Source: an uncultured Oscillospiraceae bacterium (lineage in GTDB: Bacteria > Bacillota > Clostridia > Oscillospirales > Oscillospiraceae). Taken from it: DNA of 64,000 nt. The notes below the pieces were generated by a model that did not search any database, had not been told where the DNA came from, and saw nothing but the letters and a program-made list of their open reading frames with translations. Location of the stretch: positions 27,009-91,008 of the forward strand of contig CAJULJ010000005.1 of the NCBI GenBank assembly GCA_910587395.1, written 5' to 3'. This document shows, piece by piece, positions 44,805-54,501 of this stretch. Position numbers and translations under genes: made by a program. The number at the start of each line of letters is the position of its first letter. Position 1 is the stretch's first letter.

Positions 44805-45959
44805 TTACCAATATGGGTCCCAGTCCCCGGCCAGCCGGGTCAGGGCCTCCAGGTAGAAGAAATCTCCCCAGGAGGTGCATTCGTCCACACCCTCCGGGAA
44901 GCAGGTGTTATAGGGAGATTTTTTGCTGTAGGTGCCGTGGAGGATGAGACCTGCGCCCACCTTGGGCTCCGGGACAGCGTAGCATTCCGTCAGGCTACCC
45001 ACCATCTCACGGGCCAGCTTTTCATATTCGCCGCTCTCCTCCCTGGGAAGAATGCGCGCCGCCTCCAGCAGGCCGCAGGCCACAATAGCCGCGGAGGACG
45101 AGTCCCGGGGTTCGCCGCTGTCCGGCTGGAACAGCATATCCCAGCAGGGCACCAGATCCTCGGGCAGGCGGGTCAGGTAAAACGCCAGCGCCCGCTTGAA
45201 GGTGTCCAGCGCGGCGGGGTCTCCGGTATCCCGATAGCTCAAAATGGAGCCGTACACCCCCCAGGCCTGTCCCCGGGCCCAGAAGCTGTCGTCCTTGTAC
45301 CCCTGACAGGTACGCCCATAGCCGGGGGTGCCGTCCTTGTTCATGTAAAAGGTGTGGAAGGTGGAGCCGTCGGGCCGGAAGGAGTTGGCCATGCAGGTGG
45401 CGGTGTGGCGGCGGGCGATGTCCTCGTATTTCCCATCCCCCGTCTCCCGTCCGGCCCAGTACAACAGGGGCAGGTTCAGCAGGCAGTCGATGATGAAGCG
45501 GTAGTTCATCCGCGCCCCCATCCGTCCCCAGGCCTGGATGAATTCTCCCTTGGGCTGGAAGCGGCTGATGAGCTGGTCCGCCGCCAGAATCGCGGCCTCC
45601 CGGGCCTGCTCATCCCCGGTGAGCCGGTACGCCGCCACACAGGCGGGGGTGTACAGAAAGCCCATGTCATGGTGGGCCACCCGGATCTTTTTCACAATGC
45701 GCCGGTGGAAGCTCTCCACCATGGCCTTTCCCGTCTGGCGGAAGGCGTCGTCACGGGTGCGCTCATAGGCCAGCCAGACCTCCCCCGGCCAGAAGCCGCA
45801 GGTCCACTGGGTGTTGCCGCAGGCGGGATAGATCCCGTTCACACTGGAGTGGTTCTGACACCTTTTCGTGTACTTGGGCAGGTTCAGCCGAACCTGCCCT
45901 ACGGCCCGGTCCAGCGCGGTCTGGACCTGCTCGCCGGTGATGGGAAGGGGTCTGCTCAT
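44805..45959 (-). CDS. GH88 unsaturated glucuronyl hydrolase
   Basis: 384 residues from the ATG at 45959; no signal peptide, so cytoplasmic. GH88 enzymes hydrate the double bond of unsaturated uronic acids left by polysaccharide lyases, releasing 4-deoxy-5-keto-uronate. The QGYKDDSFWARGQAWGVYGS segment near residue 217 with its conserved Asp and WARGQAW motif, and MGFLYTPACVAAYRLTGD near 97, are family hallmarks. It is downstream of the sugar ABC permease genes and should process the imported oligosaccharide. Confidence 0.9.
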   Translation of the reverse strand: MSRPLPITGEQVQTALDRAVGQVRLNLPKYTKRCQNHSSVNGIYPACGNTQWTCGFWPGEVWLAYERTRDDAFRQTGKAMVESFHRRIVKKIRVAHHDMGFLYTPACVAAYRLTGDEQAREAAILAADQLISRFQPKGEFIQAWGRMGARMNYRFIIDCLLNLPLLYWAGRETGDGKYEDIARRHTATCMANSFRPDGSTFHTFYMNKDGTPGYGRTCQGYKDDSFWARGQAWGVYGSILSYRDTGDPAALDTFKRALAFYLTRLPEDLVPCWDMLFQPDSGEPRDSSSAAIVACGLLEAARILPREESGEYEKLAREMVGSLTECYAVPEPKVGAGLILHGTYSKKSPYNTCFPEGVDECTSWGDFFYLEALTRLAGDWDPYW

Positions 45960-46041
45960 CAAAGAACACCTCTTTCTCATAGTAATTGCCAAGGGACGGG
46001 AGATACCCGCCCCTTGGCAACAGGCAGTGTACAAATTGATT

Positions 46042-46875
46042 TTACCCCTTCAGGCCGCTGCTGGCAATACCCTGAACGAAGTATTTTTGCAGCGCCAGGA
46101 ACACGATGAGCACCGGGATCAGCGCCACCACCGACGCGGCCATAATCAGACCGTACTCGGCGGAATACTGGCCGATGAACATACGCAGGCCCAATTGCAG
46201 GGTCTTCTTGGACTCGGTGTGCAGATAGAGCAGGGGGCCCAGGAAGTCGTTCCAGGTGTTGACGAAGGTGAAGATGGTCAGCGTGGCCAGACTGGGCTTG
46301 GACAGGGGCAGCATGATGCGCCGCCAGATGCCGTACTCGCTGAGGCCGTCGATGCGGGCCGCCTCACACAGCTCGTCGGGAATGCCGTCATAGAACTGCT
46401 TCATCAGGAACACCCCGAAGGCGGAGAACGCCTGGAGGCAGATCATGGCGGTGAGCTTGTCGTTGAGCCCCATGCCGCTCATCATCAGGAACTGAGGCAC
46501 CATATACACCTGCCAGGGCATGGCGATGGTGGCAATGTAGCCCAAAAACAGCAGGTTGCGGCCCTTGAAGCGCAGCTTGGCGAAGGCGTAGGCCGCGAAG
46601 CTGGAGGTGAGCAGCTGGAGCAGGGTGACGATCACCGTCAGGATGGCGGTGTTGCTGATGAATTTCATCAGGGGGATCTTGGTCCAGATGTTCACGTAGT
46701 TCTGCCACTGGGGGTTGGAGGGAATCCACTGCATGGGCCAGGCGAACACGTCCTTGTTCAGCTTCACCGACGCGGACAGCATCCAGGCAAAGGGAATGAT
46801 GGTGAGGATGGACAGCAGGATCAGGATGACGTACACGGCGATCTTCCCGCCGGTAATCCCGGACTTCTCTTTCAT
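46042..46875 (-). CDS. Sugar ABC transporter permease, CUT1 family, MalG/AraQ type
   Basis: 277 residues with six spans. N-terminal KIAVYVILILLSILTIIPFAWMLSAS and the cytoplasmic EAA motif ELCEAARIDGLSEYGIWRRIMLPLSKP near residue 185 are characteristic. It works with the neighbouring MalF-type permease and binding protein; the ATPase is not encoded here and is probably a shared MsmK-type subunit elsewhere. The start lies 16 bases after the previous gene. Confidence 0.92.
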   Translation of the reverse strand: MKEKSGITGGKIAVYVILILLSILTIIPFAWMLSASVKLNKDVFAWPMQWIPSNPQWQNYVNIWTKIPLMKFISNTAILTVIVTLLQLLTSSFAAYAFAKLRFKGRNLLFLGYIATIAMPWQVYMVPQFLMMSGMGLNDKLTAMICLQAFSAFGVFLMKQFYDGIPDELCEAARIDGLSEYGIWRRIMLPLSKPSLATLTIFTFVNTWNDFLGPLLYLHTESKKTLQLGLRMFIGQYSAEYGLIMAASVVALIPVLIVFLALQKYFVQGIASSGLKG

Positions 46876-46891
46876 ACGCTCCCTCCTCCCT

Positions 46892-47827
46892 TTATTCGTT
46901 CATGGACTTCTCGCCCCGGAACTGGACCAGGGTGACGATGAGCACCAGGATGAACAGGATCATGGCCATGGCGCTGGCGTAGCCGAAGTTCCGGGAGGTG
47001 AAGGCCGCCTCGTAGATATTGCCCACCAGCACCCGGGTCTTGCCGCCGGGGCCGAAGTTGGTGATCATCAGGAAGATGTCGTACACCTTGAAGCACTGGA
47101 TGGTGAGCATCACGGTGACAAAGAAGGTGGTGGGCCGCAGCTGGGGCATGGTGACGTACCAGAACCGCTGCCAGGGGTTGGCTCCGTCCAGGGCCGCCGC
47201 CTCATAGAGGTCGGGGTTGACCCCTTGAAGGCCCGCCAGATAGATGATCATATAGTAGCCCATGAACTTCCAGATGGAGAACAGGATCACCGTCCCCATG
47301 CAGATGAACCAGTTGGGGTCCGCCGACCACCGGGGCAGGTTCTCCACCCCCAGGCCGGACAGGATCATGTTCACCGGGCCCATGGAGGGGTTGAACAGCA
47401 TGTTCCACACGGCGGTGACCGCCACCATGGAGGCCACGTAGGGGAAAAACATCATGGTGCGGAAGAAGTTCCGGGCGCGGATCTTCTGGTTCAGCAGGAT
47501 GGCCAGCCCCAGGGAGGCCGCCATGGTCAGGGGCACGGTGATGACGGCGTAGGCGATGGTGTTGAACAGAGCCTGGGTGAATTTTTTGTCCTGGAACAGG
47601 TCGATGAAGTTCTGGAGGCCAGCGAAGGTGATGGGGTTGTTCTTGGAGCCGTCCCAGGACAGGAAGGCCAGGGCCACCGCCATCACCATGGGCACCAGGG
47701 TGAACACGGCAAAGCCGATGAAGTTAGGCGCGATGAAGCTGTAAGCCACCAGGTTTTTGGTGCGCTCCCGCCTTTTCCGGGATCGGATGACGGCCTCAGA
47801 AGCCGCCGGTTTTTCGGTCGCCTGCAT
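46892..47827 (-). CDS. Sugar ABC transporter permease, CUT1 family, MalF/UgpA type
   Basis: 311 residues from the ATG at 47827 after a GAGGAGGA site. The first span is LVAYSFIAPNFIGFAVFTLVPMVMAVALAFLSW, and the EAA loop is LYEAAALDGANPWQRFWYVTMPQLRP near residue 205. Six spans overall. Pairs with the MalG-type permease immediately downstream. Confidence 0.92.
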   Translation of the reverse strand: MQATEKPAASEAVIRSRKRRERTKNLVAYSFIAPNFIGFAVFTLVPMVMAVALAFLSWDGSKNNPITFAGLQNFIDLFQDKKFTQALFNTIAYAVITVPLTMAASLGLAILLNQKIRARNFFRTMMFFPYVASMVAVTAVWNMLFNPSMGPVNMILSGLGVENLPRWSADPNWFICMGTVILFSIWKFMGYYMIIYLAGLQGVNPDLYEAAALDGANPWQRFWYVTMPQLRPTTFFVTVMLTIQCFKVYDIFLMITNFGPGGKTRVLVGNIYEAAFTSRNFGYASAMAMILFILVLIVTLVQFRGEKSMNE

Positions 47828-47858
47828 CAAATCCTCCTCTCTTGTCAGTCAAAAACAC

Positions 47859-47892
47859 AAGCCGGCGGAGCGGAACCCGCCCCGCCAGCTTT
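47859..47892 (-). other. GC-rich hairpin between sugar-binding protein and permease genes
   Basis: AAGC-CGGCGG ... CCGCC(C)CGCC-GCTT imperfect inverted repeat with no T run behind it on the minus strand, occupying the same position as the hairpin in the peptide ABC operon. Confidence 0.55.
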
Positions 47893-47920
47893 GATTGGTC
47901 TGTGGGAATTCAGTATTCGC

Positions 47921-49261
47921 TTAGCCCAGCAGAGCGCTGACCTCGTCGTTCATCTTCTGGATGCCCTCGTCGATGGTCATGGCGCCGGTCATGATGCCGT
48001 CATGGGCCTCATTCAGCACGCCCTCGATGTCGGCGGCCTTGTCGTGCATGGGCATCTCCAGGTAGACCTGGGTGGTGCTCAGGGCTTCCTTGCTGGCCTC
48101 GTCGGTGGGGAAGCCGTCCATCTTGGCCAGCTCATCCAGCACGGCGTCGCTCTTGATGGCGGGGAAGGTGCCGGTCTTGGCGATGATCTCGGCGCCGGCC
48201 TCGCCGCCCACGAACTTCACAAAGTCCAGGGCCGCGGCCTGCTTCTCAGAGGCGGCGTTGACAGCGACAGAGGTGATGGTGCCCAGGGTGGTGCCGGCGG
48301 CGACCCCATCGGGATGGGGATACTTCACGATGCCCCAGTTGGTGGCCAGGGACTCGCCGGACTTGACCTTCTCAATCTGGGTGGGGATGAACCAGCTGCC
48401 CATGTTCATCATGGCCACCTGGTTGTTGAAGAACACGCCGGAGTAGTGGGTGGAGGTGGCCTTCAGGGTGCCGTAATCTTGGCAGATGCCGTCGTTCTGC
48501 TCAGCCAGGACCCACTCATAGGTGGACTTCATGAAGTCGTAGCTGCCGTCCACCACGGTGTTCTTGCCGTCCAGCACGGCGAACAGGGAGGGAGCGGAGC
48601 GCCAGGTGTGGAAGTGGGAGCCGTACACCTTGTCGGCGCCGGTGCCGCTGGTGACCTTGCGGGCCAGCTCGTCATACTGGGCGATGGTCATGTCGTTGGT
48701 GGGATACTCAACGCCGGCGGCGTCAAACAGGTCCTTGTTGTAGTACACCACCCAGTGGTCGGAACGGAAGGGAAGGGCGTAGTACTTGCCGTCCACGGTG
48801 ATCTGCTCGATGGTGCCGCCGTACAGGGCAGCGTCGATGCCCTCGCCGCTCAGGTCGGACAGGTAGCCGCCCTTGACCAGATTGGCGTAGCCGGGGATGT
48901 CCTTCACGCACACCACGTCCAGATCGGCGTCGCCGGTGAGCTGGGTGATGAGGGCGTTCTGGTAGTCGCTGGAGCCCAGGTCCACCATCTCAATCTTCAC
49001 GTTGGGATGATCGGCCACGTAGGCGTCGATGAGGGGCTGATAGTAAGTAGTCAGGTTGATGTCCCACACCGCCCACTTCAGGGTGACTTCCTCATCGCTG
49101 CTGCCGGGGGTGGTGTTCTCGCCGCCAGAGGTGCTCTCCACCGCGTTGGAGCCCTCGGGAGCCTTGGACGCCTCGCCGGCGTCGCTGCCACAGGCGGCCA
49201 GACCGGCCACCATCAGCAGGGCCAGCATCAGAGCCATTGCTTTTTTCATCATACTTTTCAT
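47921..49261 (-). CDS. Sugar ABC transporter substrate-binding lipoprotein, family 1
   Basis: 446 residues. Signal peptide with lipobox LAAC at residues 21-24, then a Ser/Gly/Glu linker and the family 1 solute-binding fold (VTLKWAVWD, YQPLIDAYVADHPNVKIEMVDLGSSDY, MNMGSWF). It probably captures oligouronides, given GH88 and DUF2264 downstream. First gene of the operon; the divergent sensor kinase gene starts 263 bases away, and that shared region contains the regulatory sites. Confidence 0.92.
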   Translation of the reverse strand: MKSMMKKAMALMLALLMVAGLAACGSDAGEASKAPEGSNAVESTSGGENTTPGSSDEEVTLKWAVWDINLTTYYQPLIDAYVADHPNVKIEMVDLGSSDYQNALITQLTGDADLDVVCVKDIPGYANLVKGGYLSDLSGEGIDAALYGGTIEQITVDGKYYALPFRSDHWVVYYNKDLFDAAGVEYPTNDMTIAQYDELARKVTSGTGADKVYGSHFHTWRSAPSLFAVLDGKNTVVDGSYDFMKSTYEWVLAEQNDGICQDYGTLKATSTHYSGVFFNNQVAMMNMGSWFIPTQIEKVKSGESLATNWGIVKYPHPDGVAAGTTLGTITSVAVNAASEKQAAALDFVKFVGGEAGAEIIAKTGTFPAIKSDAVLDELAKMDGFPTDEASKEALSTTQVYLEMPMHDKAADIEGVLNEAHDGIMTGAMTIDEGIQKMNDEVSALLG

Positions 49262-49467
49262 TAAATAGCCTCCATTTTATCCATTTCCCCCTGTGAACGG
49301 GGTCGATGCTGTTATTTTATGCATGCGGCCGGAAAAATGGTATGTAAAATCTTAAGGTTGACCGCGCTTTTTTTCATGGATTTTTACCCCTGAAGAAAAA
49401 ACATATACTTTCTCCAGATTTTCATACACTTTTTGTGTGTTCCAATCAAAGCCAACCTCTTTTTACA

Positions 49468-49496
49468 TTGACAATTGGCAAAAATACACGTAACAT
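49468..49496 (+). promoter_or_regulatory. Promoter of the YesM/YesN-type two-component operon
   Basis: Perfect TTGACA (49468-49473), 17-base spacer, TAACAT (49491-49496), 28 bases ahead of the GTG start. No strong -35/-10 pair was found for the opposite-strand binding-protein gene, fitting activator control. Confidence 0.7.
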
Positions 49497-49523
49497 AGAA
49501 AAATATGATAAGGGGGTGCGGCT

Positions 49524-51329
49524 GTGCGCAAGCGGTTTGGGTCCATCAAATTCCGCGTCGTGGCGGTGGTGGTGCTGTTCACCCTGGCCAGCGCGCTGGC
49601 CTCCGTCGCCCTGTCCCTGCGCCATTTCCAGCGCTCCGCCCGGCAGAACCTGCTCCAGTCCACCGAGTTCAACCTGAATCTGGTGGCCGGACTGGTGAGC
49701 CGGGATCTGGAGGCTCTGGGCACCCTTCGGGACTGGTGCGGGGCGGACAGCGGCGTCAGCGGCTACATCTCCGGCGCCCAGGCCCGGGTGACGGACGGCG
49801 TGCGGGCCTTCGACGCCATGAACGAACAGGTGCGCCTCAACCGGGCCTATCCCTACCTGCTGCGCACGGTGGCGGTGAGCCAGGACTATCAGCGCATCCT
49901 CCAGTGCGGCTCGGGCACCACGGCGGGCATCCCCCTCACCCCCTACACCATCAACCGGCTGGAGCGGCTGGAGTACGGCCTGGGCACAGAGCAGTGGGCC
50001 GGGGTGATGGTGGATCCCTTCACCGATGTGGAAGGGCCCCACATCCTGTACAGCTGCGGGCCCATCACCAGCGGCTCCGGAAGGGGGCGGCCCCAGGTGG
50101 GCACGGTGCTCCTCATGGTGTCCACCGCCATCCTCACCGACCCCATCGCCAGCTACCAGCTCCCCGAAGGGTGCCGGCTGTGGCTGACGGTGGGCGGAGA
50201 CACCTTCTCTCTGGACGGCTCTCTGGCCCCCATGGAGCAGCCCCGCTCCTATTCCCCCACCCAGGACGAAACCTTTAATTCCAACACCCGGGTCACCCGG
50301 TGCGTGGGGGCGGACGGCGGGTCATTTTTGTCGGTGAGCTGTCCGGTGGGCGCCTCCGGGCTGTGGTTCACCCAGACCATCTCCTCCCAGGCGCTGAACG
50401 CCAGCCTCCAGACCCTGTACGGCAGCCAGCTGCTGCTGCTGATTTTGTGTTCGGTGATGATCGGGGCGGTGGTGCTGTGGCTGCTGAGCTATACCATCAA
50501 CCGGCCCATTCTCCGCCTCCAGTCCCGGATGGAGTACATCTCGCAGGGGGATTTTTCCTCCGACCCCTCCATTGAATGGGACAACGAGCTGGGGGATGTG
50601 GGACGGGGCATCAACCACCTGTCCCAGTCGGTGGAGGAGCTGATGGAGCGCCGCCTGGCCGACGAGAAGTCCCGGCAGGACCTGGAGTATCAGATGCTCC
50701 AGAGCCAGATCAACCCCCATTTCCTTTATAATTCCCTCAACTCCATCAAGTGGATGGCCACCATCCAGAATGCCGACGGCATCGCGGAGATGACCACCAG
50801 TCTGGCCCACCTGCTGAAAAACGCCTCCAAGGGCCAGAAAATCCTTATCCCGCTGTCTGCGGAGCTTGATTTGCTGCGGGATTATTTCGTCATTCAAAAG
50901 TACCGCTACGGCGGGGCCATTACGATGACCGAGGACATCGAGCCCGGACTGGGCGGGGCGCTCATCCCCCGCTTCACCCTCCAGCCTCTGCTGGAAAACG
51001 CCATCTTCCACGGCATCGAACCGAAGGGAGGCGCGGGAACCATTGCCCTCGCTGCCCGGCGGGCGGGGGGCGAGCTGGAGCTGACCATGACCGACGACGG
51101 CGTGGGCATGGAGCCCGATCAGGCCGCCGCCCTGCTCAGCGGAGAGGAAAGCGGGCCGGTGGGGCTGTTCAAAAAAATCGGGCTGAGCAATGTCCACCGC
51201 CGCGTCCAGTACGAGTTTGGGACAAGCTACGGCCTGTCCATCGACAGTGAGCCGGGGGCCTATACCCGCATCACCGTGCGCCTGCCCTTCACCGAGGACG
51301 GGCAGGAGGAGAAGGAGGGAGAATCATGA
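49524..51329 (+). CDS. YesM-type sensor histidine kinase
   Basis: 601 residues starting at a GTG after AGGGGG. Span 1 at about residues 12-32, an extracytoplasmic sensor region to about 300, span 2 at 301-322, then HAMP (323-375) and the LytS/YesM kinase core. The phospho-acceptor His399 lies in QINPHFLYNSLNS; the N-box is LLENAIFHGIEP and the G-box DDGVGM. It should sense extracellular oligosaccharide and phosphorylate the coupled regulator, whose ATG overlaps its stop. Confidence 0.93.
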   Translation: MRKRFGSIKFRVVAVVVLFTLASALASVALSLRHFQRSARQNLLQSTEFNLNLVAGLVSRDLEALGTLRDWCGADSGVSGYISGAQARVTDGVRAFDAMNEQVRLNRAYPYLLRTVAVSQDYQRILQCGSGTTAGIPLTPYTINRLERLEYGLGTEQWAGVMVDPFTDVEGPHILYSCGPITSGSGRGRPQVGTVLLMVSTAILTDPIASYQLPEGCRLWLTVGGDTFSLDGSLAPMEQPRSYSPTQDETFNSNTRVTRCVGADGGSFLSVSCPVGASGLWFTQTISSQALNASLQTLYGSQLLLLILCSVMIGAVVLWLLSYTINRPILRLQSRMEYISQGDFSSDPSIEWDNELGDVGRGINHLSQSVEELMERRLADEKSRQDLEYQMLQSQINPHFLYNSLNSIKWMATIQNADGIAEMTTSLAHLLKNASKGQKILIPLSAELDLLRDYFVIQKYRYGGAITMTEDIEPGLGGALIPRFTLQPLLENAIFHGIEPKGGAGTIALAARRAGGELELTMTDDGVGMEPDQAAALLSGEESGPVGLFKKIGLSNVHRRVQYEFGTSYGLSIDSEPGAYTRITVRLPFTEDGQEEKEGES

Positions 51330-52936
51330 CCGGTGTGCTGCTGGTAGACGACGAGCCTCTGGTGCTGGTGGGCATCCAGTCCATGCTCAAGTGGGAGGAC
51401 TACGACGCCCAGGTGGTGGGTGCCGCCCGCAACGGCGCCCAGGCCCTGGAGCTCATCGACAAGCTGCGCCCCGACCTGGTGATCGCCGACATCAAGATGC
51501 CGGTGATGGACGGGCTGAAGCTGATGGAGACGGCCCAGAAGACCTATCAGGAGCCGCCGCTGTTCATCATGCTCACCAGCTTTGAGGAGTTTGCCTTTGT
51601 CAAGGAGGCCATCAACCGTCAGGCGGTGGACTACCTCATCAAGCTGGAGCTCACCCAGCAGGCGCTGTTAGGGGCATTGCGCAAGGCGCAGGAGCGCCTT
51701 GCGGCTCGGCGTCACGCCGAGCCCGCCCGCCGCCGCCCGCCCACCGAGCGGTTCGGGATGCAGCCCTTCTATGACCGGTTTTTCATCCGGCTGTTCAACA
51801 GCCTCTTTGAAAGCGAGGAGCAGATGCGCTCACAGCAGAAGGAGCTGGGCGTTGACTTCTCCTTCGACGCCTACGTGGTATGCCACTGTGAGCTGCCCGA
51901 CCTCACCGCCCAGTCCATGAGCCAGGAACGGCTGATGAACCTGTACTCCTCCACCACCCGCATGGCCTGGGAGACCGCCACCCGGTTCATGGCCTGCTAC
52001 ATCACCCCGCTGGACCCCCGGCATTTCAACATCACCTTCTGCCTGTCCGAGCAGGAGGCTCCCATCTACCAGGAGGCGGTGGGCGCCGTGCTGGACAAGG
52101 TGGTGGAGGTGGCCTACAACTATTTCAGCGTCCGCCTGCTGTGCCGGGTGGGGGCCAAGGTGGCCCGGCCCATGGAGCTGAGCGGCTCCTATTACACCGC
52201 CCGGCTGTGCCTGCCGGAGCGGGGCGGTCCGGAGGGCGCCGTGGTCTTTTTCGACGGCGAGGGCGGCTCCGACAGCGTGTTTGACATGGCGCTGTACCGC
52301 CGGGCCCTCACCCGGGCCTTCGAGGACCAGGACGCCGGCGCGCTGGAGCAGATCATGGACCAGATCATCGACAGCATCCGCGCCCATCCCGCCCGGCGGC
52401 TCCAGGCCATGGACGCGGCGTGCAACCTGCTGTTTCTCTGCCTGAGCCAGTTCACCAACGGGGAGGAGATCGTCTCCCAGATCTTCGAGAACGAGCCGGA
52501 GGGATATCGCTGCGTCTACCGCCAGCGCACCATCCCGGAGATCGCCGGCTGGATCGCCGCGCTGCGCACCGGGCTGGTTCAGGCCCTGCGCTCCCAGCGG
52601 CAGGGGTACAAGGATCAGATCATCCGGCAGATCAAGGCTTACATACAGGCCAACCTGAGCCAGCGGCTGACGCTGAACAACGTGGCGGCGGTGTTCGGGT
52701 TCTCCCCCAACTACCTGTCCCAGCTCTTCGCCCGGCAGGCGGACCAGACCTTCGTGGAGTACGTCAACAGCGAAAAGATTCGGGCGGCCAAGGAGATGAT
52801 GCGGGAGGAACATGTGAAGGTGTACGAGATTGCCGAACGGCTGGGGTTCGAGAACGCCTTTTATTTCAGCAAGGTGTTCAAAAAGATCGAGGGCTGCTCC
52901 CCCAGAGAGTACGCCCAAAAGCTGAAACAGGATTGA
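51326..52936 (+). CDS. YesN-type AraC response regulator
   Basis: 536 residues. Receiver at 1-120 with intact acidic pair (LLVDDEP), phospho-acceptor Asp in VIADIKMPVMDG and Thr in FIMLTSFEE; the usual Lys position reads YLIKLELT. A long central region of unknown fold and a C-terminal AraC double HTH (about 430-533, VAAVFGFSPNYLSQLFARQ and CSPREYAQKLK) follow. It overlaps the kinase gene by four bases and probably activates the divergent transport/GH88 operon. Confidence 0.93.
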   Translation: MTGVLLVDDEPLVLVGIQSMLKWEDYDAQVVGAARNGAQALELIDKLRPDLVIADIKMPVMDGLKLMETAQKTYQEPPLFIMLTSFEEFAFVKEAINRQAVDYLIKLELTQQALLGALRKAQERLAARRHAEPARRRPPTERFGMQPFYDRFFIRLFNSLFESEEQMRSQQKELGVDFSFDAYVVCHCELPDLTAQSMSQERLMNLYSSTTRMAWETATRFMACYITPLDPRHFNITFCLSEQEAPIYQEAVGAVLDKVVEVAYNYFSVRLLCRVGAKVARPMELSGSYYTARLCLPERGGPEGAVVFFDGEGGSDSVFDMALYRRALTRAFEDQDAGALEQIMDQIIDSIRAHPARRLQAMDAACNLLFLCLSQFTNGEEIVSQIFENEPEGYRCVYRQRTIPEIAGWIAALRTGLVQALRSQRQGYKDQIIRQIKAYIQANLSQRLTLNNVAAVFGFSPNYLSQLFARQADQTFVEYVNSEKIRAAKEMMREEHVKVYEIAERLGFENAFYFSKVFKKIEGCSPREYAQKLKQD

Positions 52937-52941
52937 CGTGG

Positions 52942-52978
52942 GAAAGGACCTGACTCCCTTGGGGAGCCAGGTCCTTTC
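52942..52978. terminator. Terminator after the response regulator gene
   Basis: GAAAGGACCTG...CAGGTCCTTTC stem with additional CTCCC/GGGAG pairing, between two converging genes. Confidence 0.75.
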
Positions 52979-52998
52979 TGCGCAAACCGAGCGTTTGA

Positions 52999-54432
52999 TT
53001 ACAGCCCAAAGTACCGGGCAGCGTTGCGGTAGCAGACGCCCTCCACGATCTTCTTGAGGGACGCCTCCTGGTTGGGATACTCGCCGTTCTCCACCCAGTC
53101 GCCGATCATATTGCACAGGATGCGGCGGAAGTAGTCGTGCCGGGCATAGCTGAGGAAGGAACGGGAGTCGGTGAGCATACCCACGAAGTTGCCCAGCAGC
53201 CCCAGGTTGGCCAGCGAGCGCATCTGGGCCTCCATGCCGGACTTGGTATCGTTGAACCACCAGGCGGAGCCGTGCTGGATCTTCCCGGGCAGTTCGTCGG
53301 TCTGGAAGCAGCCCAGCATCGTGCCCAGCTGCTCGTTGTCGGCGGGGTTCAGGGAGTACAGGATGGTCTTGGGGCACCTGCCCTCCTCGTCCAGAGCGGA
53401 CAGCATCCGGGCGATGTCCTCGCCGCAGGTGTTCTGGGCGATCATGTCGAAGCCGGTGTCAGGGCCCATTTTGGCAAACATCCGAGCGTTGGCGTTGCGG
53501 CAGCAGGAGTAGTGAATCTGCATGGCGATGTCCAGGCGATGGTACTCCCGGCCCAGGTGGAGCAGAATGGCGGTCTGATAGCGCTCGGCCTCCTTGGTGC
53601 TGATCTCCTCGCCCTTCATCACCTTCTCAAAGGCCTCGCTGACCTTCTTGGCGGAGGCGGGACGGTAGGGGATATAGTCCAGGCCGTGGTCGCTGGCCCG
53701 GCAGCCCAGCTTCTTGAAGTGCTCCAGGCGCTGGGTCAGGGCGGCGCACACGTCCTCCACGCTGTCCAGGCTGGTTTTGCCCACGCTGGCGGCCAGCTTG
53801 CCGATATACTCCACAAAGCCGGGCTTGTTGATGTTGATGGCCTTGTCCGGGCGGAAGGAGGGGCACACCTTCACCTCAATGGTGGGGTCGGCGGCAATCC
53901 TCTCGTGCCACTCCAGGGAGTCGATGGGGTCGTCGGTGGTGCCGATCATGGCCACGTTGGCCTTCTTGATGATGCCACGGGCGGTCAAATCGGGGTCGTT
54001 TCTCAGCTTCTCATTGCAGAAGTCCCAGCACTCCTGGGCGGTCTCGGGGGTCAGGGGCTTGTCATAGCCGAAGAACTGCCGCAGCTCCAGGTTGCACCAG
54101 TGGTACATGGGGTTGCCGATGGCCATTTCCAGGGTCTCGGCAAACTTCATGAACCGCTCAAAGGCGGGCTTGCCACCGGACACATACTCCTCGGAAACCC
54201 CGTTGGAGCGCATGAGACGCCACTTGTAGTGGTCGCCGAAGTAGGAGCCGTCGGGGTTCTCACCACCCAGCCAGACCTCTACCAAGTTGTCAAACCGGCG
54301 GTCCTCAAAAATCTCCTGGGGGGGAATATGGCAGTGGTAGTCCACCAGGGGCATGGACTTGGCGTAGTCGTGGTAAAGGTGCCGGGCGGTCTCGGTGCCC
54401 AGCAGGAAATCCTTGTCCATAAAGTCTTTCAT
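52999..54432 (-). CDS. uxaC: Uronate isomerase (glucuronate/galacturonate isomerase)
   Basis: 477 residues from the ATG at 54432, after AGGAGG. Converts D-glucuronate to D-fructuronate and D-galacturonate to D-tagaturonate. The metal-binding MPLVDYHCHIPPQEI motif is near residue 27, and the segments GTTDDPIDSLEWH and YFRRILCNMIGDWVENGEYP are typical. Length is normal. It is the last gene of the KDPG aldolase/kinase operon; the follow-on mannonate/altronate enzymes are not in this window. Confidence 0.96.
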   Translation of the reverse strand: MKDFMDKDFLLGTETARHLYHDYAKSMPLVDYHCHIPPQEIFEDRRFDNLVEVWLGGENPDGSYFGDHYKWRLMRSNGVSEEYVSGGKPAFERFMKFAETLEMAIGNPMYHWCNLELRQFFGYDKPLTPETAQECWDFCNEKLRNDPDLTARGIIKKANVAMIGTTDDPIDSLEWHERIAADPTIEVKVCPSFRPDKAININKPGFVEYIGKLAASVGKTSLDSVEDVCAALTQRLEHFKKLGCRASDHGLDYIPYRPASAKKVSEAFEKVMKGEEISTKEAERYQTAILLHLGREYHRLDIAMQIHYSCCRNANARMFAKMGPDTGFDMIAQNTCGEDIARMLSALDEEGRCPKTILYSLNPADNEQLGTMLGCFQTDELPGKIQHGSAWWFNDTKSGMEAQMRSLANLGLLGNFVGMLTDSRSFLSYARHDYFRRILCNMIGDWVENGEYPNQEASLKKIVEGVCYRNAARYFGL

Positions 54433-54501
54433 GGTGATTCCTCCTGTCAAAAATACGGAAGGCCGCCCGTCCTGTCGGGAACGGACGGCCTCCTTTTTGT
54501 T

